Assembly: GCA_016859345.1 (NCBI GenBank)
Contig: CM029111.1
Span: forward strand, 11,342,714 to 11,406,713
Source: Istiophorus platypterus
Taxonomy: Eukaryota > Chordata > Actinopteri > Istiophoriformes > Istiophoridae
Reading direction: 5' to 3'
Length of the DNA stretch: 64,000 bases
The translations under genes and the position numbers were made by a program. Position 1 is the first letter of the stretch. Every line of letters starts with the position of its first letter. Below the pieces are notes generated by a model. The model did not search any database. It was given only the letters and a program-made list of their open reading frames with translations, and was not told where the DNA came from. This document shows positions 11,662 through 26,670 of this stretch, one piece after another.

Positions 11662-14600
11662 GGGTGGGCTCCAGCGGCTGTAGGGGCCCCCTGCGTGTGG
11701 GTGTAGGCTAGGTCACATGGGCCTCACGGGAGAATGAGGGGCGCAGACAGAGGGGAAGGCTGCTACACAGCATCACTGTCGGATCACTGTTGATTCTTTT
11801 GTAATGAAGCACGGCTCATCTGGAGAGGGGATGAAAGAGGACAGAAACAAAGATAAGGTGGGTAAACCTGAGGGAGGGGACAGAGGCAGAGGTCAGAGAG
11901 ATTAAGTGTGAACATTGAAAAAGGGAAGTCTTTCAGGCCCCGGCATCAGTTGTGAACAGGACTGTCAGTCTGGTCTGACATGCAAACAAACATTCAGTGG
12001 TGTCAGACAGATGGGGATTGATCAGCCAATTACTCCCTCTTCCAAACTACTTTAAAAAGGTTAGAAACTCTTAGCTTTCTGATAACTGTCACTAATTAGT
12101 CATTACCTATTGCGGTATGTCCCACTGCGGTGGGACTGAAACTACCCAACTTGTTTCATTCAAACACATTACTCCCACATGTGGGCTAAAAATACATTTT
12201 GTAGCCAATGAACTTCAGAGGCCTAGCAGTAAATGTGTGTGTGTGTGTGTGTAAAAACATACACACATGAAGGACTCACAGCAGGAGAGTTTTCATCTTT
12301 GACTCTCAGGGGGTGATTGGAATATGTAGATATGTTTTTGTACCACTTTGATGAACCACCCCCACTACACCCCGGGTGTTCTCTGAATTCTACATAAGCT
12401 TACTATAAGCACCCCCCTAACACCACCCCTTCTCTTTCAGACACACACGCACGGACTGCAAAAGGCGCACGAATACTCCTTCAGGCAGCTGTACTTACTC
12501 CCCCAGTGATAGGCAAAGCTGGTCACCACCCACCCAAAAGCTGAGAGAAACACTATTGATATTACCACCAGTTGTTGTGGATACAGGATATGGGTCTTTG
12601 CGTATTAATTATGTGTCACAGCAGGGGTTTTGGGGAAGTTTGTGTGTGACCTTATGTGTTTGCACATGCGTTCACGTCCTGTTTGATTATGTGCACGTAT
12701 AATATGTTTTTTGTTTGTTTTTTTCAGGAGAAATATGTGAAAGTGTTTATCTGTTTAGGTCTTTGTGTGCTTGTATGTTTGTGTTTGAGTCCTCGAATGT
12801 GTCAGAGATTTTTGCAGCCTTGTTTCATTCAGTGAGAAGTGCGGGGGAGCTGCACTAATTCTTCTCCCAACGTTTAAATGGGCTCCTTTGAAGGGATGTC
12901 TGCCGCAGCATCAGCCCAGCTGTTTCCTCCACCACTACCACCGCCGCCGCCGCCACCAAATAGCTGCTCCTGCTGCCGCCACAACACCACAGCACCATGC
13001 TGCCAGTCAGCCCCGCAATCACCCGCAAATCTGTCTCAACAGCCTACCAACTCCCTGCCATCTCACCATCCGCCACACTGTCACCATGGCAACTGTGTCC
13101 ACAGACACACACACACACACACACATTCACGCACACACACACACATACACGCACACACACACAAACATCCAGTCAGTTAGAGAGGTTAGATGGGGATACT
13201 CCATGGAGAGGCGGTAAACTGTTGCTCATCAAGTGACTTGGTCCAAAAACAGAATAATTATTAGAGTGAAGCAAGCTGTGCATCTGTGTGGAAAACTGAA
13301 AACTGGGTGGTGAGAGGTGGGGGATTCATCTTCTCAGACACTGACAGGACGGGTGCGATGGAATAGGATGTCTGAAATATTAATGACGGACAAACATTAT
13401 CGGCAGTTTTTAGGTAAATTAAAATTTTGCTAATATGATGTGATACCTTTTAGGGTCCAGTTTTAGTGATATATTTATAGTTAAGCTTTAAGATGACTAA
13501 AAACTCCACTGACCTGGGGTTTACAAAAATTCATATTCTGGAGATATAAGGTCCTCAACTGGAAATTGTTCCTTATATAATCCATACATATCTGTAATTG
13601 TACTTTTCTTTCAATATTACCTCTAGAATAATTAGTTTTTGATTAAATTAATTATAATAGTTTTATTCACATAAATGTGACAAGTGGCTAATACCTTAAG
13701 GAAAACGGAGAATCAGTGCCTGAAAAATTAAGCAATTTATTGACTGAATTGAATTAAAGCAACTAAAATTTTATACTATCAAAAATGAATGCTGCCAATT
13801 TGGAAAAGGAAGATAGTCATAACAATACTTTCAGAATCTTAAAATGAATTTTCATTTTACGCACGGCCTTCAAAAGGTCTGAGTTCGTCAAAGTCATCAC
13901 TTTTTTTTTCTGTTGGCATATGAACTCTCCAGTGTGCCTTTGCTGAAATTGTTTAGAATTCAAATTTCTTAAATTAATAAAAATATGGTTCCAGTGTTTG
14001 TCCTGAAATGACTCTTATACCTTTGTCATTTTGACAGCCCACATGAAAAAAGGGTTGTCAAAATAGACCTTGTATAAACTTGCCAAAAAGTACAAGAAAA
14101 CAAAGAACACAATTGTGCATGTGGAGGAGTTTGCAGAGAAATGTCTTCTAACAGAACACTCCTACACTGTGCAGACATGCACATAGAACTGGAGTTTTAT
14201 CTTGAGCTACTGTGGTAGAAACATTTAAATATATCAAAACTGACAGATCACAGTAATAATGATGTAACATATTCATAGCAATGAAATACTCCTTAAGGCT
14301 TTTTATTTGCTATGTAAGCACAAGCACAATTTATTCAAAAGGTTCTTTTCTTATTTCCTCAAACAAATACCGTCTAAAACATTTTGTTTATTTTGGGTTT
14401 TTTTTTTAATTAAAATATAAAATATGAGTAATCTTGCTTGCTCTCTTGTAAATGTAAAATTTGACATATCTATTTGCACCGCTCCATCTCATCCTGCCTT
14501 TTCTCTGCATGCATTTCTCTGGAGAACTGTCAGACATATCTCCACACTCATGACTGCAAACCTCGGAAAAACAGAAATACAGAATACTAGTGTCTAGTTA

Positions 14601-15077
14601 TGCCTATTTTACAATTAAAGAAATATTAACTGATCGTCTGGCTGTGCTCATTGAAACAGAAAAGACATTCAACAGCAGCTCTTATTGGACTCCGGTTCTA
14701 AAAGAGCAGTTAGAGAATGTGGGAGACAGACAGACAGGTTGATGGAGCTGGTAGTTGCTGTGATGTGATGTTAGACTGACCTTAGTGTGGGTTGAGCAGA
14801 CGTCCCAGTGTTGGCAGTCATTCATATTCCAATCCTCCCAAAAAGGGTCAACCCACTCCTCAGCTCCTCACTGTGCTACACTGCTCCTCCACAGCACTGC
14901 CGCCAGTTACAACACCCGCAGATATCGGCAGCCTCCAGCTACACACTGCTTCTGATCTTTGTACGCATGAAATAACACCAGCAAGCCCACCAAACTGAAG
15001 GGAAGAACTGAGAGCCTGCTATCCGTCTCTGTGTCTGTTGTGTATGTAAGTGTGTGTGTGTATGTGTGAGTGTGTGT

Positions 15078-15080
<3 letters not shown>
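11662..15080. other. Upstream flank of the ataxin-1-like gene; no coding exon supported
   Basis: On the minus strand, a plausible 3' splice site lies just upstream of the start codon (CACACGCAG at about 11691-11699, or CCCCTACAG near 11678). The coding exon may therefore be preceded by untranslated exons further right, as in known ATXN1 genes; this is inference. The stretch holds a CCG/CCA-rich segment near 12930-12960, a (CA)n cluster at 13105-13165, and AT-rich unique sequence at 13200-14600. The proline- and threonine/histidine-rich open frames near 12.9-13.2 kb are products of the repeats. Confidence 0.4.

Positions 15081-15137
<57 letters not shown>
15081..15137. repeat. (GT)n microsatellite
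   Basis: About 28 GT units, preceded by an imperfect GT-rich stretch from about 15046. Further (CA)n runs follow near 15278-15295 and 15672-15720. Confidence 0.95.
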
Positions 15138-15139
<2 letters not shown>

Positions 15140-17641
15140 TGTGTCTGCAAAGGGCTGAGGAAATGAGTAATATCTAGCAGTGAGAAACATGTCTGCTATG
15201 CAGAGCCACACAGGCAGACCAGTTGCTGTTGCCGCCCACTTGCTTTAATCACTGTGAGGGATACAAATATGCATACACACACACACATACACACATATCT
15301 ATCTTGTGCACACACAAACACACAGTCAAGGATGCAGCATATACAGATTTTATATGTGACTATAGCAGCCTCCTTGCTGTCTGATGCTATTCACATAAGT
15401 TTCAATAGTTAATTGTATCTCTTAACATGAAAAGTAATTAATCAATCAAATAACTAAACTATATGTCTGGTGAAGAGTTTTATGAAGACATGTTGGCACA
15501 TAAAAGGGGAGGGAATGATGGAGGGGAGGCAGAGAGACAGTTGATGAGAGACAGTGAGGGACGTGGTAGGAGGCTCATCCTACACATAGTCTCAGACTTA
15601 GGCTTTAGCTGTTGCCTCTGACTCAAAACTAAACCTCACATCCATCGAACAAACACACACACATGCAAACACATGCACACACACACACACACACACACAA
15701 ACATACACACACACACACACAGACAAAACATGCTCTTTTTGTTTATCTGTTTTCATCTGAATTTTGGTCCTTTGTTCTCATCAAAGCACTGTGTGATGAA
15801 CCTGCTTGTTAAAAGAGCTTTTATGAAAAAATCTGATTTGACTTTATATGCGTGCACACACTCACACAAGCTCACACGCTAACAGGAGCACTGCAGGAGA
15901 GCTCTGAATGATTTGCTTCAGTGATTCAGTCAGTGTGAGTGAAGTGTGTTGGTATGGCTGGTATGGCTTATTAGGACTGGATTGGTTAGAACCGTGTCGT
16001 TCATTTACAGCAAGAAGTCAGAAACCTGTCAGTATAGAAACCGTTTAAAAAAAAAATAAACAGTCCCAAGCTTGAAAATGCAATGCTGTGCAACTAACCC
16101 TGTCTGCTCCTTGTCAAAGAAACAAGGCCAAACCTCGGTTTGAACAAGCTTATGTTAATTATCAGTGCAGAAATGCAATACCGGTGTGAGAACATAAATT
16201 GGAGCAGAGGGAGAAATAGGATTTGAAGAAGCAATCTAATCATTTTTGGTGGTTAATTGTAAACAGCAGTCTTTATTTTATTTCATATTTTTACAAGCAA
16301 ATCATCCAATCTTTTGAACACAGAGCAAAATGCAGACTCGTATCCACCAACAGTAAATTAGAGGTTGACCTTGTCTAACTTCTCAACCTCATGGGAATGG
16401 AAAGCTTATCAGACTTGTAGGTGTGCAGATACATCGGCTTGAAGGCCACACTGAAACATTCTCACAGAGAGGAGAAAATTGCCAGGAAAGTCTCCTCTGA
16501 CATTTAGGAAAAGATTACTCTTACTTTTCAGAGTGAATGCTGTTTGAAGATTATGTGCGCTGGGGTTGTGTGGGCATAAGCTCTGTCTGCTTTGTTCTTT
16601 GTTACATTTGTTATACCTATCATAATTAATGAAGAGTAAAGATACATATTTTCATTTGGTTGAGCATTTTGGTTAAAAATTGAAACATTTTTTTTTTTTA
16701 TTGTGAGATTTAGTTATTTATATATTTATTTTTTTTTACAGTAGGGCAACATTGTAATGTCACATGGAAAATTGATCAATGTTCAAACTTGGCAAACAAA
16801 AGTAACAACAGCATCTAATTATTAGGTTCCAAATAAAGTATAAAACTATCTTAAGGATTTTACAAAATAAAGAAAAATCCATGTGTACATAATTACATAA
16901 ATGTATTCTGTAAAAAAGGCTCAGTAAGCCCAAAAATACTGTTTTCTCACTCATTCGTGAAAGCTGAATGGGAAATTCTTCATTTTATTGTAATTAGTTT
17001 TCATTTTTTTCTTTTTCTAACCCTTCACAGACATTGTTGTTAACTAACAACAAATAATAACCAATAATAATTACATTTGGAAGCATGCAAAACCAAAGTT
17101 TTTCCACACAAATCATGCCTTAGCTAACACAACTAAATCTAAGGTCTGTGAGTCAGTGAGAAATTAAACTTTATATATTAAAATATAAAAAGTAGGAACA
17201 AATACCATGCAGTGAAGCAAACAAGATAATTACTTTTCTCTAAAGATCATTAACACCTCTACCCCATAATCTGCATTTAGAGCTGACAGATATAATTGCA
17301 CAATCTATCTTGAACATAATTCTAATATAATTCTAATTTGATGTAACAGTTCAGTCATAGTGAGAGCGAAGGAAATATAGCAAGGACCGGGTTCATCAAA
17401 GGGTATTTACTACAATATAGAGATGTAGAAATGACTGTTATGCTCTTCTTATGCATGCAAACTTTGATATTTAGCATATTAAACACACAGATAAACATCC
17501 ACACATGCAAACACACCATGAAGTCATACTGTGCTGTCAGTCATTTATGGCACCACCGAGGCATTTGGTATACACTCTTTCTCAATTTCTTCTAGCTGTT
17601 GCTTGCTGTCTCTCTACCCCGCTTTATGCTAATCTGTACAT

Positions 17642-17675
17642 CACACACACGCACACACACACACACAAACACACA

Positions 17676-17737
<62 letters not shown>
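17642..17737. repeat. (CA)n microsatellite
   Basis: Around 45 CA units with a few AA interruptions. The 15.7-17.6 kb stretch before it is AT-rich with no recognisable gene. Confidence 0.95.
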
Positions 17738-17739
<2 letters not shown>

Positions 17740-18154
17740 CAGGGTCAGGCCTAGACAATAAAGGTCAGATGAGTCACACTAAACCCAAAAAAATAATAGC
17801 AGTTGAGGTGCTAAGTAACAACTGGGGTCAAAGTCTTTCACAGGTTAGATTTTAAAGAGTGGTTTCACCTCCTCTCCTCAACTCTCCTCAGACTTTATTG
17901 AACCTGTAAATTTTAAAATCAGAAGTTTCTACTTCTTCTTTTTTTTGTATCTCTTGCTTTTGTTTTTTTGTTGTTTTTTTTTTCCTCCCCTTTCCTCATG
18001 CGTAGCCTCGTATCGGGTATCTGATCACGTTTCAGGCTGAGTGGTGGATCTATGATGGACGTCTGATGCAGCAGAAATTTGTTGCTGAATGAAACAGATC
18101 TGAACAGAGGGGAGAAGAGAGTGGAGGGGAGGAGGGCAATAGAGGACATGGCAT

Positions 18155-18298
<144 letters not shown>

Positions 18299-19828
18299 TG
18301 TACTTACGCCTTAGAGGGAGAGTTGGAGTGATGGAGGGAGGGGTTGAGGGGAGGAGGGGAGTACTACTAGCCTTGTGTGGTGGATTACTCCACAAGGAGC
18401 CGGGCTAAGCTGACAAAAGGACAGGGTGATACGGGCAATAGCTTTATGGGCAAAAGGCCAGGTCAGTCTTCGTGGCCCTGACCCATTCTTCAACAGGATG
18501 AGCCAGCAGCCCTGCCCGTAGCAGGCTCAACCACAATGAGGATGGGCTTATGGCTCAGGAGTTACTATTAACACCCACACACGCTGTACACACACAGACA
18601 CACACACTCACACATACACAGCAAGGCTTGCTAGTACACAGAGAGATAAACATTCATACAAAGGGTCATACTGAAAACGTATTCTTCGTGCAAACTTATC
18701 ACAGACCTGCACGTCCTAATCCGGGACAAATCAATGAAAACGTCTGCTGGGTTTTTGATTAAGAATAAGATCAACAGTGTGCTGTGAGTGCAGGACCCCC
18801 CCCCCACACACACACACACACAGAAGATACCACTATCTAAAAAGCAGACTTGTAAACAGAGTATGTAAAAACATTGCAAGAGCAGAGGTGATCAGAAGTT
18901 AGTATAACTATGTGTGTGAAGCAGACTAGAGGGTGACACCGGTAATATATTGCTGGGTTAATCCTGGTGAATCCTAACTGGTACGGCCTAAGGCAGGCTT
19001 AGTATAGTTCTGGGAGGAAATCCCCCTGTGTGGTGGTACAGGCCATTAGCCCCTAATGTATAAATAGGGCAGCTATGGCTCCTTAAGCTGGCTTTTACGC
19101 AATATCAGTTAAAAATATGACTTGACTAATTACATGGAGGTCAGACAGTCAGCAGAAGCAAAAATTCCTCCACCCCGTTCTCCTCTTCCTCTGACCACAG
19201 CAGACTACTGCCGTGTTCCTCCGTCTCTCACCCTCTGCTTCTGTAAATACACATAGACATGTACTGCACATCCAAGTGTGAGCCCAGAGTTTTGCAGGGA
19301 ACAAATGGAACAGTTAACTAGTATTTTGAAAACCTTGTGGCTGACATTTTCTCAGGCAGGTCATATGTTGTTATCATTCATTGACATTTAAGTGTTTACC
19401 GATGAGTTTCATTTTTGCGCTTTTCCAATATCTCGGTCTGATATTATGAGGCATCTGCACCAGCTATACTTTCAACCACAAAGAGCTGACTTTGGTTTCA
19501 ATTTGTGAGTAATGATTGCATCTCAAAGACACAAAAAAACATGAAACAAACATCAAATGTTGTCACTGCTTCTTAGGACACAACAAATTTTCATACAACT
19601 GTGTTGATGTCACATTCTGCTGACGCACAGTCACAGTTTGCATTTCCATTCTTGCACTTCTGTTTTTTGTTTTTTTTTTTCTTTTCCTAAATTTGTTTTC
19701 CAAGTTTTTTACTTGCACGGGTTCAGTGGTTCACAGGTAGCAGTCCTTGTGACATGTCTGTGACATGATTAGCCGACTCAGGGCCCTGTGAGTAGTACTC
19801 TCACGCTATTGAGATCAGTAGCTTACGG

Positions 19829-19948
19829 GGAGGGGGGGGGGGTGGGAGAAGAAAGAGGAAAGAGAGAGAGAGGGAGAGAGAGAAACTCAGAGGATGAGAC
19901 AAAGTCTGATGGGGTAGGAACAGCTTTAAAGAGCAAGCACAAGTGTGT

Positions 19949-19987
<39 letters not shown>

Positions 19988-19993
19988 TGTGTG

Positions 19994-20057
<64 letters not shown>
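19829..20057. repeat. G-run, GA-run and long (GT)n microsatellite
   Basis: GGGGAGGGGGGGGGGTGGG at about 19829-19847 is followed by a GA-rich stretch and then a (GT)n run at 19942-20057 with a few interruptions. The G-run could form a quadruplex. No gene is visible in the flanks (18300-19800 and 20060-22280). Confidence 0.9.
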
Positions 20058-20062
<5 letters not shown>

Positions 20063-22280
20063 GGAGGGGGATTACTTTTCATTCCAAAGATTTGTTGTTT
20101 TTGGCACTCTCCCCTGGCGACTGCCAGTCACACTGGGTTTCTGTTGGTTCTTTGGTTAACAGCAAAATGTCAGTGAGCTGTAGGCAAACATAGTGATGGT
20201 ATCTCCATGGAGAGAACATGGCCAGATCTATCCATGGTAGCTCAAGTGCAATTCATTTTCAGAGAGACTGTCTAGACTGACTACACAGATACTGTCTGGA
20301 GTACCTTTATCACCGGCGGTATTCAAGGCAACATTGCTATACACTGCCATTATTGCTATTGCTGTACAACCCCTCCCACACCAAATCTGCTACCCAGTCA
20401 CACACAGCCACTACTCAACACATCACATTGCTTATGCTGTTTGTTATAGAGGCTGCTGCAAATGATATTGAAATAGGTTTGAGTGGGTTTAATGCTTGTT
20501 TTCAAAATTAAAATAGGGAGAGTCCCAGCTGCACTTAAGAGAGAACCTTTATCACTCAGCTATTTGATCATTTCTGCTAATAATTACAAAAAATACTCAA
20601 ATTAAATTAGAGAAAGATGTTTTGGTGAGTGATTTTAATGTTGTGCATAATAAAATAAGAGAAAAATAAAATGAGGATCGAAAAATAAAAATAATAAAAT
20701 AAAATAAAATCAGGGCAATCTAAAGGGTACGGGGTAAAGGGTAATACATGACCAAATTCAGGAAACTGTAACCACTATAGGCTACAGGATGTCTCAAATG
20801 TTACACTCTCTGTACACTGATAATGATACTGTGTAATATATTGTGTCTATCCATGTTTTGTCTGTCTCTATGAGGCAATAGATTTTTACTTGCATGGGCT
20901 CCAGCAGGCAGGAAGACAGGCTTGGCTTTAAAACTGTGGGTGTAAGAAGTGGGTGGCAGGGTTGAAAAGTCGTTGACCCCTATTGTAGATGAAGTGTGAG
21001 GGAGGAGGAAAACATGCCGCTTGATCATACACAAGGGTTAGAGAGTCAAGGCCAAAGAAAACGATCTGTACGAAACACAAAGCGAACAACAGACTCAGAT
21101 AACTGACAGATTGCATACGCATGTTGGCATATGAACAAACGTGCACATTCACGCGCGCACGTACATCTTCACTTTTACGCAAGTGTATCCTGAATGCAAA
21201 CGCATCAGATTAAATGTCACTTTCTGCACTTTCCTCTCACGGTACCCCCCTGGCCGACAGGTGTGTCTGTCACCTTAAAGTAGTCTGGCACGGTGTCAAC
21301 TGTATTCAAACACCTGTCTCTGTTTGGGATTATTCATCATCCTCCTAGCTCGTCAGCTGAGCTCCCGGGCCAATTCTCAGACCCTTCCAACTGTGAGAGT
21401 GCTTATTAGAGAACCTTGCAGGACAGCTTGACTAATTCAAAATGGCATAAAAGCAAAATGATCTCGATTAGCATATACCTTAAAAGCAATGTGTGCAATA
21501 CCATTTAGTTAGTTATTGTTTCCTAAATTACTTGACATTAATTGTGGATGTGGAGCTCTATATGCCTGTGTTTCATAGCAGATGTTGCATATTGCTTGAT
21601 TTGTCCAGTCACAGAATAAATTAAGAATTATTTGAACTGCTCAGTTCAATATACATTTTCAATTAAATTAAGTTTTTAGAAATATTTCAACATATCACAA
21701 AGGACTAGGGTTTGCCTCCCTTTCCGTTCTATTAGAGGACAACATGCAAGCCATGCAGAGACGTTCAGGTCTGGGTTTGTGCATAGGTGTGACTGTGAGT
21801 GACAGTGAGAGTCACCATCCTTCACACGATGAGCTGGCGAGTGTTCTCCCTGCTCTCTGAGACTCTGAAGAGGAAAGGGTAGGTAAAGAAAATGATTACA
21901 CAAATAAGGTTATGTGAGGTTATGGTGTGGCCCCAAGTACCCGCTGATATGCGTCACCCAAAAAAAGGGCCTTAATGTGTGAAAGAGAGGAATTTTCTCA
22001 CGGGAAACATACAATGTACAGTCCTGGAAATCACATATACATACTCAACGAATGCACAGATTCATACAACGTTGTAAATGTGTTGTTCCTGCATGAATGT
22101 ACACTTCACCATCTAAGTTTTCCCTCTATGTCTCTTTCACTTTCAGTCCCCCAGCCCAACCCACTCTCCGTCTTCCTCTCTGTCTTTCCCTCTCACTCAT
22201 CTGGGCTTGCTGTTTGAGAGCACACACTCGACGTGGGTGAGAGTTCTAGAGTAGAGAATATGACTGTCAACACAAGGTGC

Positions 22281-22282
<2 letters not shown>

Positions 22283-22314
<32 letters not shown>
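22283..22314. repeat. (GT)n microsatellite
   Basis: About 16 GT units in otherwise unique non-coding sequence. Confidence 0.95.
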
Positions 22315-22316
<2 letters not shown>

Positions 22317-22884
22317 TATCTGCCTGTCTCTGTGGTGCTGTAGGTGGAGAGGCACAGCAGGGCGTGAAGGAGTGCAGAAATAATGACAGGCCATGCATTA
22401 TATAACATGCAGATTGCATAAGGAGAAGATTATTTTAGGTCCAGATATTGAGGATGTATAAGTAATTTTTTTTTACGTGGGTGTATAGCACTATGCGCAC
22501 CTCTAAAGTGCAGGGATGTGTGTTTGTGTAATAGTGTTCTGAAATCTGCTCATTTTTTTTGGTTTCTTTCGAAGAGCATGTGGGTGTAAATAAACTAAAG
22601 TGTATTATGTTTGTAAGAAGGGGGTCTGGATGTTTTCAGATTTCTTTCATCGCTATCTGCATATCAAAACAAGTATGTGGGAATGTTGGCACATTTGCGT
22701 ACAGTGTGCACAAGGGTGTCTTTATTGCAAGCTCCCACTCGTTATCACTTTTAGACTTCAGACGGATCCACTCGAGAGGGGCTTAGTCTTCTTATCGGGC
22801 GAAAACCTCGTAACTTCCAGTTTGGACGATTTTGGTGTTTTGAGTTTGGAGAACACATGCTCCTCTATAGAACCAGGCAAGTTT

Positions 22885-22886
<2 letters not shown>

Positions 22887-22928
<42 letters not shown>
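22887..22928. repeat. (TC)n microsatellite
   Basis: About 21 TC units. The sequence to 24100 is unique and non-coding as far as I can see. Confidence 0.95.
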
Positions 22929-22931
<3 letters not shown>

Positions 22932-24099
22932 CACTCAGTCGCGAGGCTACGGTCCTATAGGATGGGTTTGTGTGGAGTCAGAGAAGTGAGGCAGAGCAGA
23001 TAGAGTCTCCGTGTGCAACTGCCTCCTCTGTGCGCCTCGCTCCTTGCATGAGTGTGCCCCTGTAAAAATAGACCTCTTAAAGGGCCAGCAGCCACTCAAC
23101 CCTCTCCAACAAGAGGCCTGCTCTGCTCTTCAGGGCGACGGTACTCCAAGAAACACGGGATGGGAGAACATGCTGAATTTCTCATTCAGCCCACCGAGAC
23201 AAGTTGTATTTCTTTTCTTTCCCCAAACGATATAGACACACAAGTACATTCAGTTTCTCTTTGTCATCTTTACATCATTCATAAGGGCACATCTTAAGTA
23301 CAGAGATGTAGTATAAAATAAAGCTCCTCGCTTTTGTCTCGGTAAGTTGATATAAAACACAACAAAAACAGAGGAGATGTGGGGTTTTGTTTTTTTTTTT
23401 TTGTTTGTTTGTTTTTTTTGGTAACCTGACTACAACTACAGCCCCACCTCGGCACAAACTCACACACTCATGCACTGGAGGGTCCGTGCTTCAACCTGCA
23501 AGTGACAAATCCAGCACTGAGAGCTACCAGATAAAACCGCTCCTCAACACTTTGTAGTTGAGCACTCAAAATAAGCTTTTTCTATAAGCAATCTCCCGGT
23601 GACCGAGGACTTCCTGTAAACCTCACTAGAGTGTCGTCATAATTGAAATAAGTCAGCAGGGACAAACGTTGTACGTCTCTTATAGCTGAGAACTGTTTGA
23701 ACCTGTGAAGTGATCCTATATGCGGCATATGGGATATCACTGCAGCAGAAGGACAGTGCCCGCTGTACCAGAAATAGATATACAGAAATCATAATCGTGC
23801 ACACCGGCATAGTATTTCTCCATCAACAATAGTGAGAAACATTTGGGGATTTCATTAGAGTCAGAAACAGAACCACAATCACAGCTCTGTGGTCTCAGCA
23901 TAGGGATGCAGTCAAAAACATTTAAATTTCTCAACCGAGTCTTTGACTGAGCAGAGTTAACAAAGTTCTAATTATAAATATTAAAGGTGACATTGGAGGT
24001 TCTCTCAGTGAATATTTTATCGCCTATCTTCGACGCCGACCGAATAAGAAGTTAGATCACAGATGCCTGATGCACCTGCACACCTGCACATCCTCCCTA

Positions 24100-24383
24100 T
24101 GATCGCACAAGTTCTTTCCCAGAGTCCCCCCCCCCCCCCGACATCTGCACCTCGTCTTTTCTCTCTCTTCCTCCTCCCTCAGTCTGTCCCTTTCCAAATT
24201 TTCCCCACGACTCGACTAACCCCACCCTCGCCAATCTCATATCCGTCCCTCCCAGTTTAAACGGGCTCCTCCAGGGCCCCTGGCTATCTCTGGACCAGGG
24301 CTATTTAAGCCCACTGCTCTAATTCTGATAGTCCTGATCTGCCATCAGGCTGAGTGATGAACCTGCACCTCTCCCTCTGTCTC

Positions 24384-24426
<43 letters not shown>

Positions 24427-25225
24427 GTCTTCCTCACACACTCTTTCTCTCTGGATCAGTCACACTCTCCTTCTCATTCTCACTCTCTCTGTCAATCTCC
24501 TCCACGCGCGCAAACACCCCCGCACACAGGTGTTGACTTACATGAGTGTATACCACAAGCTCATTCACATACATGATTACACACATATTTTGTCCCTATA
24601 ATTAACCCGGCTCACTCTCAGAATGACATGTTCCTACAGTAACTCCTAAACTGGTTTGCTCAGAGCATTCAAATCACACAGCACGGTCTGTTTATCCCTT
24701 CATTCAAAGTTGCTCATACACCTGCTTTCCCTCTCTCCTCCACACACACACACAGACACACACACCCACAAACACACTACACAGACACTACACACACACG
24801 CTCAGAGGAGGAAGCGTTGTGGTCACATACCTTGCTGGGTGCCTTTGTGTAGCAGGTAGCTGAGAGTTTACTCATTGGATCAGGCGGCGGCAGGCACGTA
24901 GGAATATCCAGTTTTGAGACTGCGAGTCTCTTCCTCCTCTCTACTGCTCAGCCTTCCCTCCCTTCATCCTATTCCTGCCTCTCCTCCTTCTCACTCTCTG
25001 AACGCCTCTTTGCTCTCTCTATCTCCCTGTGAGTGCGCTCTCTTTCTCTCTACCCGGCTCACTTGATCTTTCCAACCCCCTCCCTCCCTCCCTCCCTCTC
25101 TCTCTCCTTCTCTCTGACTGACACACACCTTCTATCTCTTACAACTTCAATCTACAGTCATCCCTCTTATTAAACCTCTCTGACACACTGACACTTGATA
25201 ACTTTTTCTTTCCCCTCCCTAATAT

Positions 25226-25261
<36 letters not shown>

Positions 25262-25280
25262 CTCTCCCTCTTTGGGAGTG
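24100..25280. repeat. Pyrimidine-rich island with CT/CTCC repeats and a poly-C run
   Basis: The plus strand is dominated by C and T for more than 1 kb: a C14 run at 24126-24139, (CT)n at about 24385-24425, CTCC repeats near 25078-25100 and (CT)n at 25218-25257. It is interrupted only by CA repeats at 24740-24800. Read on the minus strand it is a purine tract, in the direction of the ataxin-1-like gene. No coding exon found. Confidence 0.7.
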
Positions 25281-26569
25281 TATAATTAGACAGAGCTCAG
25301 TGGTAATACAGTCAGGCTCATTGTGGGAGCCTTAGCATTGCTGCTCATGTTTGGCTGATAGCCCAGCACCTTCACTCATTAACCTCCCTCGAGCTGCAGA
25401 ATGGTCCGACCCACAGCTCATGCTATTTGCTGCAACACCTCAGCCTCTTAGCCCATCAGCCAATCGCAGCACACGGGGACGATGAGAAAGGTGTGTTTGC
25501 CGGGCACACAGTGCCATATGTGAGAGAGCTAAACATAATCACTAAGTATTGACATGTTACAACAGGGGAAGTGTAATGCCAGCTGGTCAACTCTGACACA
25601 ATGAGGATTTCATCACAGTCATAACGAGTCAGTTCTCTTTTTAGTGTAATCACTTGTTCATGAGCTGTGTGCAGTGGCATCATGTGCTTTTCTTTCAAGC
25701 ATGAAACCATGAAAGACCCCTCACACATCTTATTGTGAAACCACTGCGAGGTATGGGAATGTCCTGTGTCATGTAGTAATAAGTCAGATGCTCTCTTTAC
25801 TGTACTGTAAGCCTCAGTTCCCACCACATATGACCGGGTGTAAACCCTCGAGGGACGCTTTCTGTATCGCAACCAGTGCACGGGAAAAAGGCTGGCAGTT
25901 TTTTGAGAAATACAATTAGCAGGAAAATCATTTTCATTTCATTTTGAACAACTGTATTTTTCTATCACTAATAAAGTATATAATTCAGTTAAATCAAATT
26001 TAATCTTGTCTGAACTGTCCTGTACACCGACACAACTTTCTAAGTTAAACAAAACTTTAATTTTTATGCCTTAAACTACACCTGGATGAACACTTTCTCT
26101 ATCTTTTTGCCTTTGTCATCACTGGAAAAAAATACAACTCAGGTCCAGAGCTTGCATTTGTCATTATTCATAGATTATATTTCTGATGGATCGAGCAATT
26201 ATTCATTTTAACTTTTAAGATTGGCTTGTTCCCTCCATTTGTTTTAAGGTCTTTTTTGTCATGTCTTTTGTAAACTGCAAATCCTGTGCATGGAAAATAT
26301 TTAATAAATAATTGATCACAAGTATATATAAAAAAAATGCTTGTTAGGGACACATAAAGCACCTTGAACCTGACCAGAAAAAAATCATACACGTATAATG
26401 ATTCTTCTTAATTTCTTTTTACAATGAATTTTGAGTAAAAAAAATATCAACTAAGTTCTCATTGCATACATTACATACTGCTGACCATAAAGCAGTGGTT
26501 CTCAAACAAGGGGCCATAGAGCCAGCGCAGGGGGTTGTTGAAAAATTGTGGTGTATGTGTTTGTTAGTG

Positions 26570-26582
26570 TGTATGTGTGTGT

Positions 26583-26631
<49 letters not shown>

Positions 26632-26670
26632 TGTGCGTGTACTTGTGTGTATGTGTGGGTGTGTGTCTGT
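26570..26670. repeat. (GT)n microsatellite
   Basis: GT repeats with a few TAT and CGT interruptions. The flanking 25280-26560 and 26680-28500 stretches are unique, AT-rich and without a recognisable gene. Confidence 0.93.
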
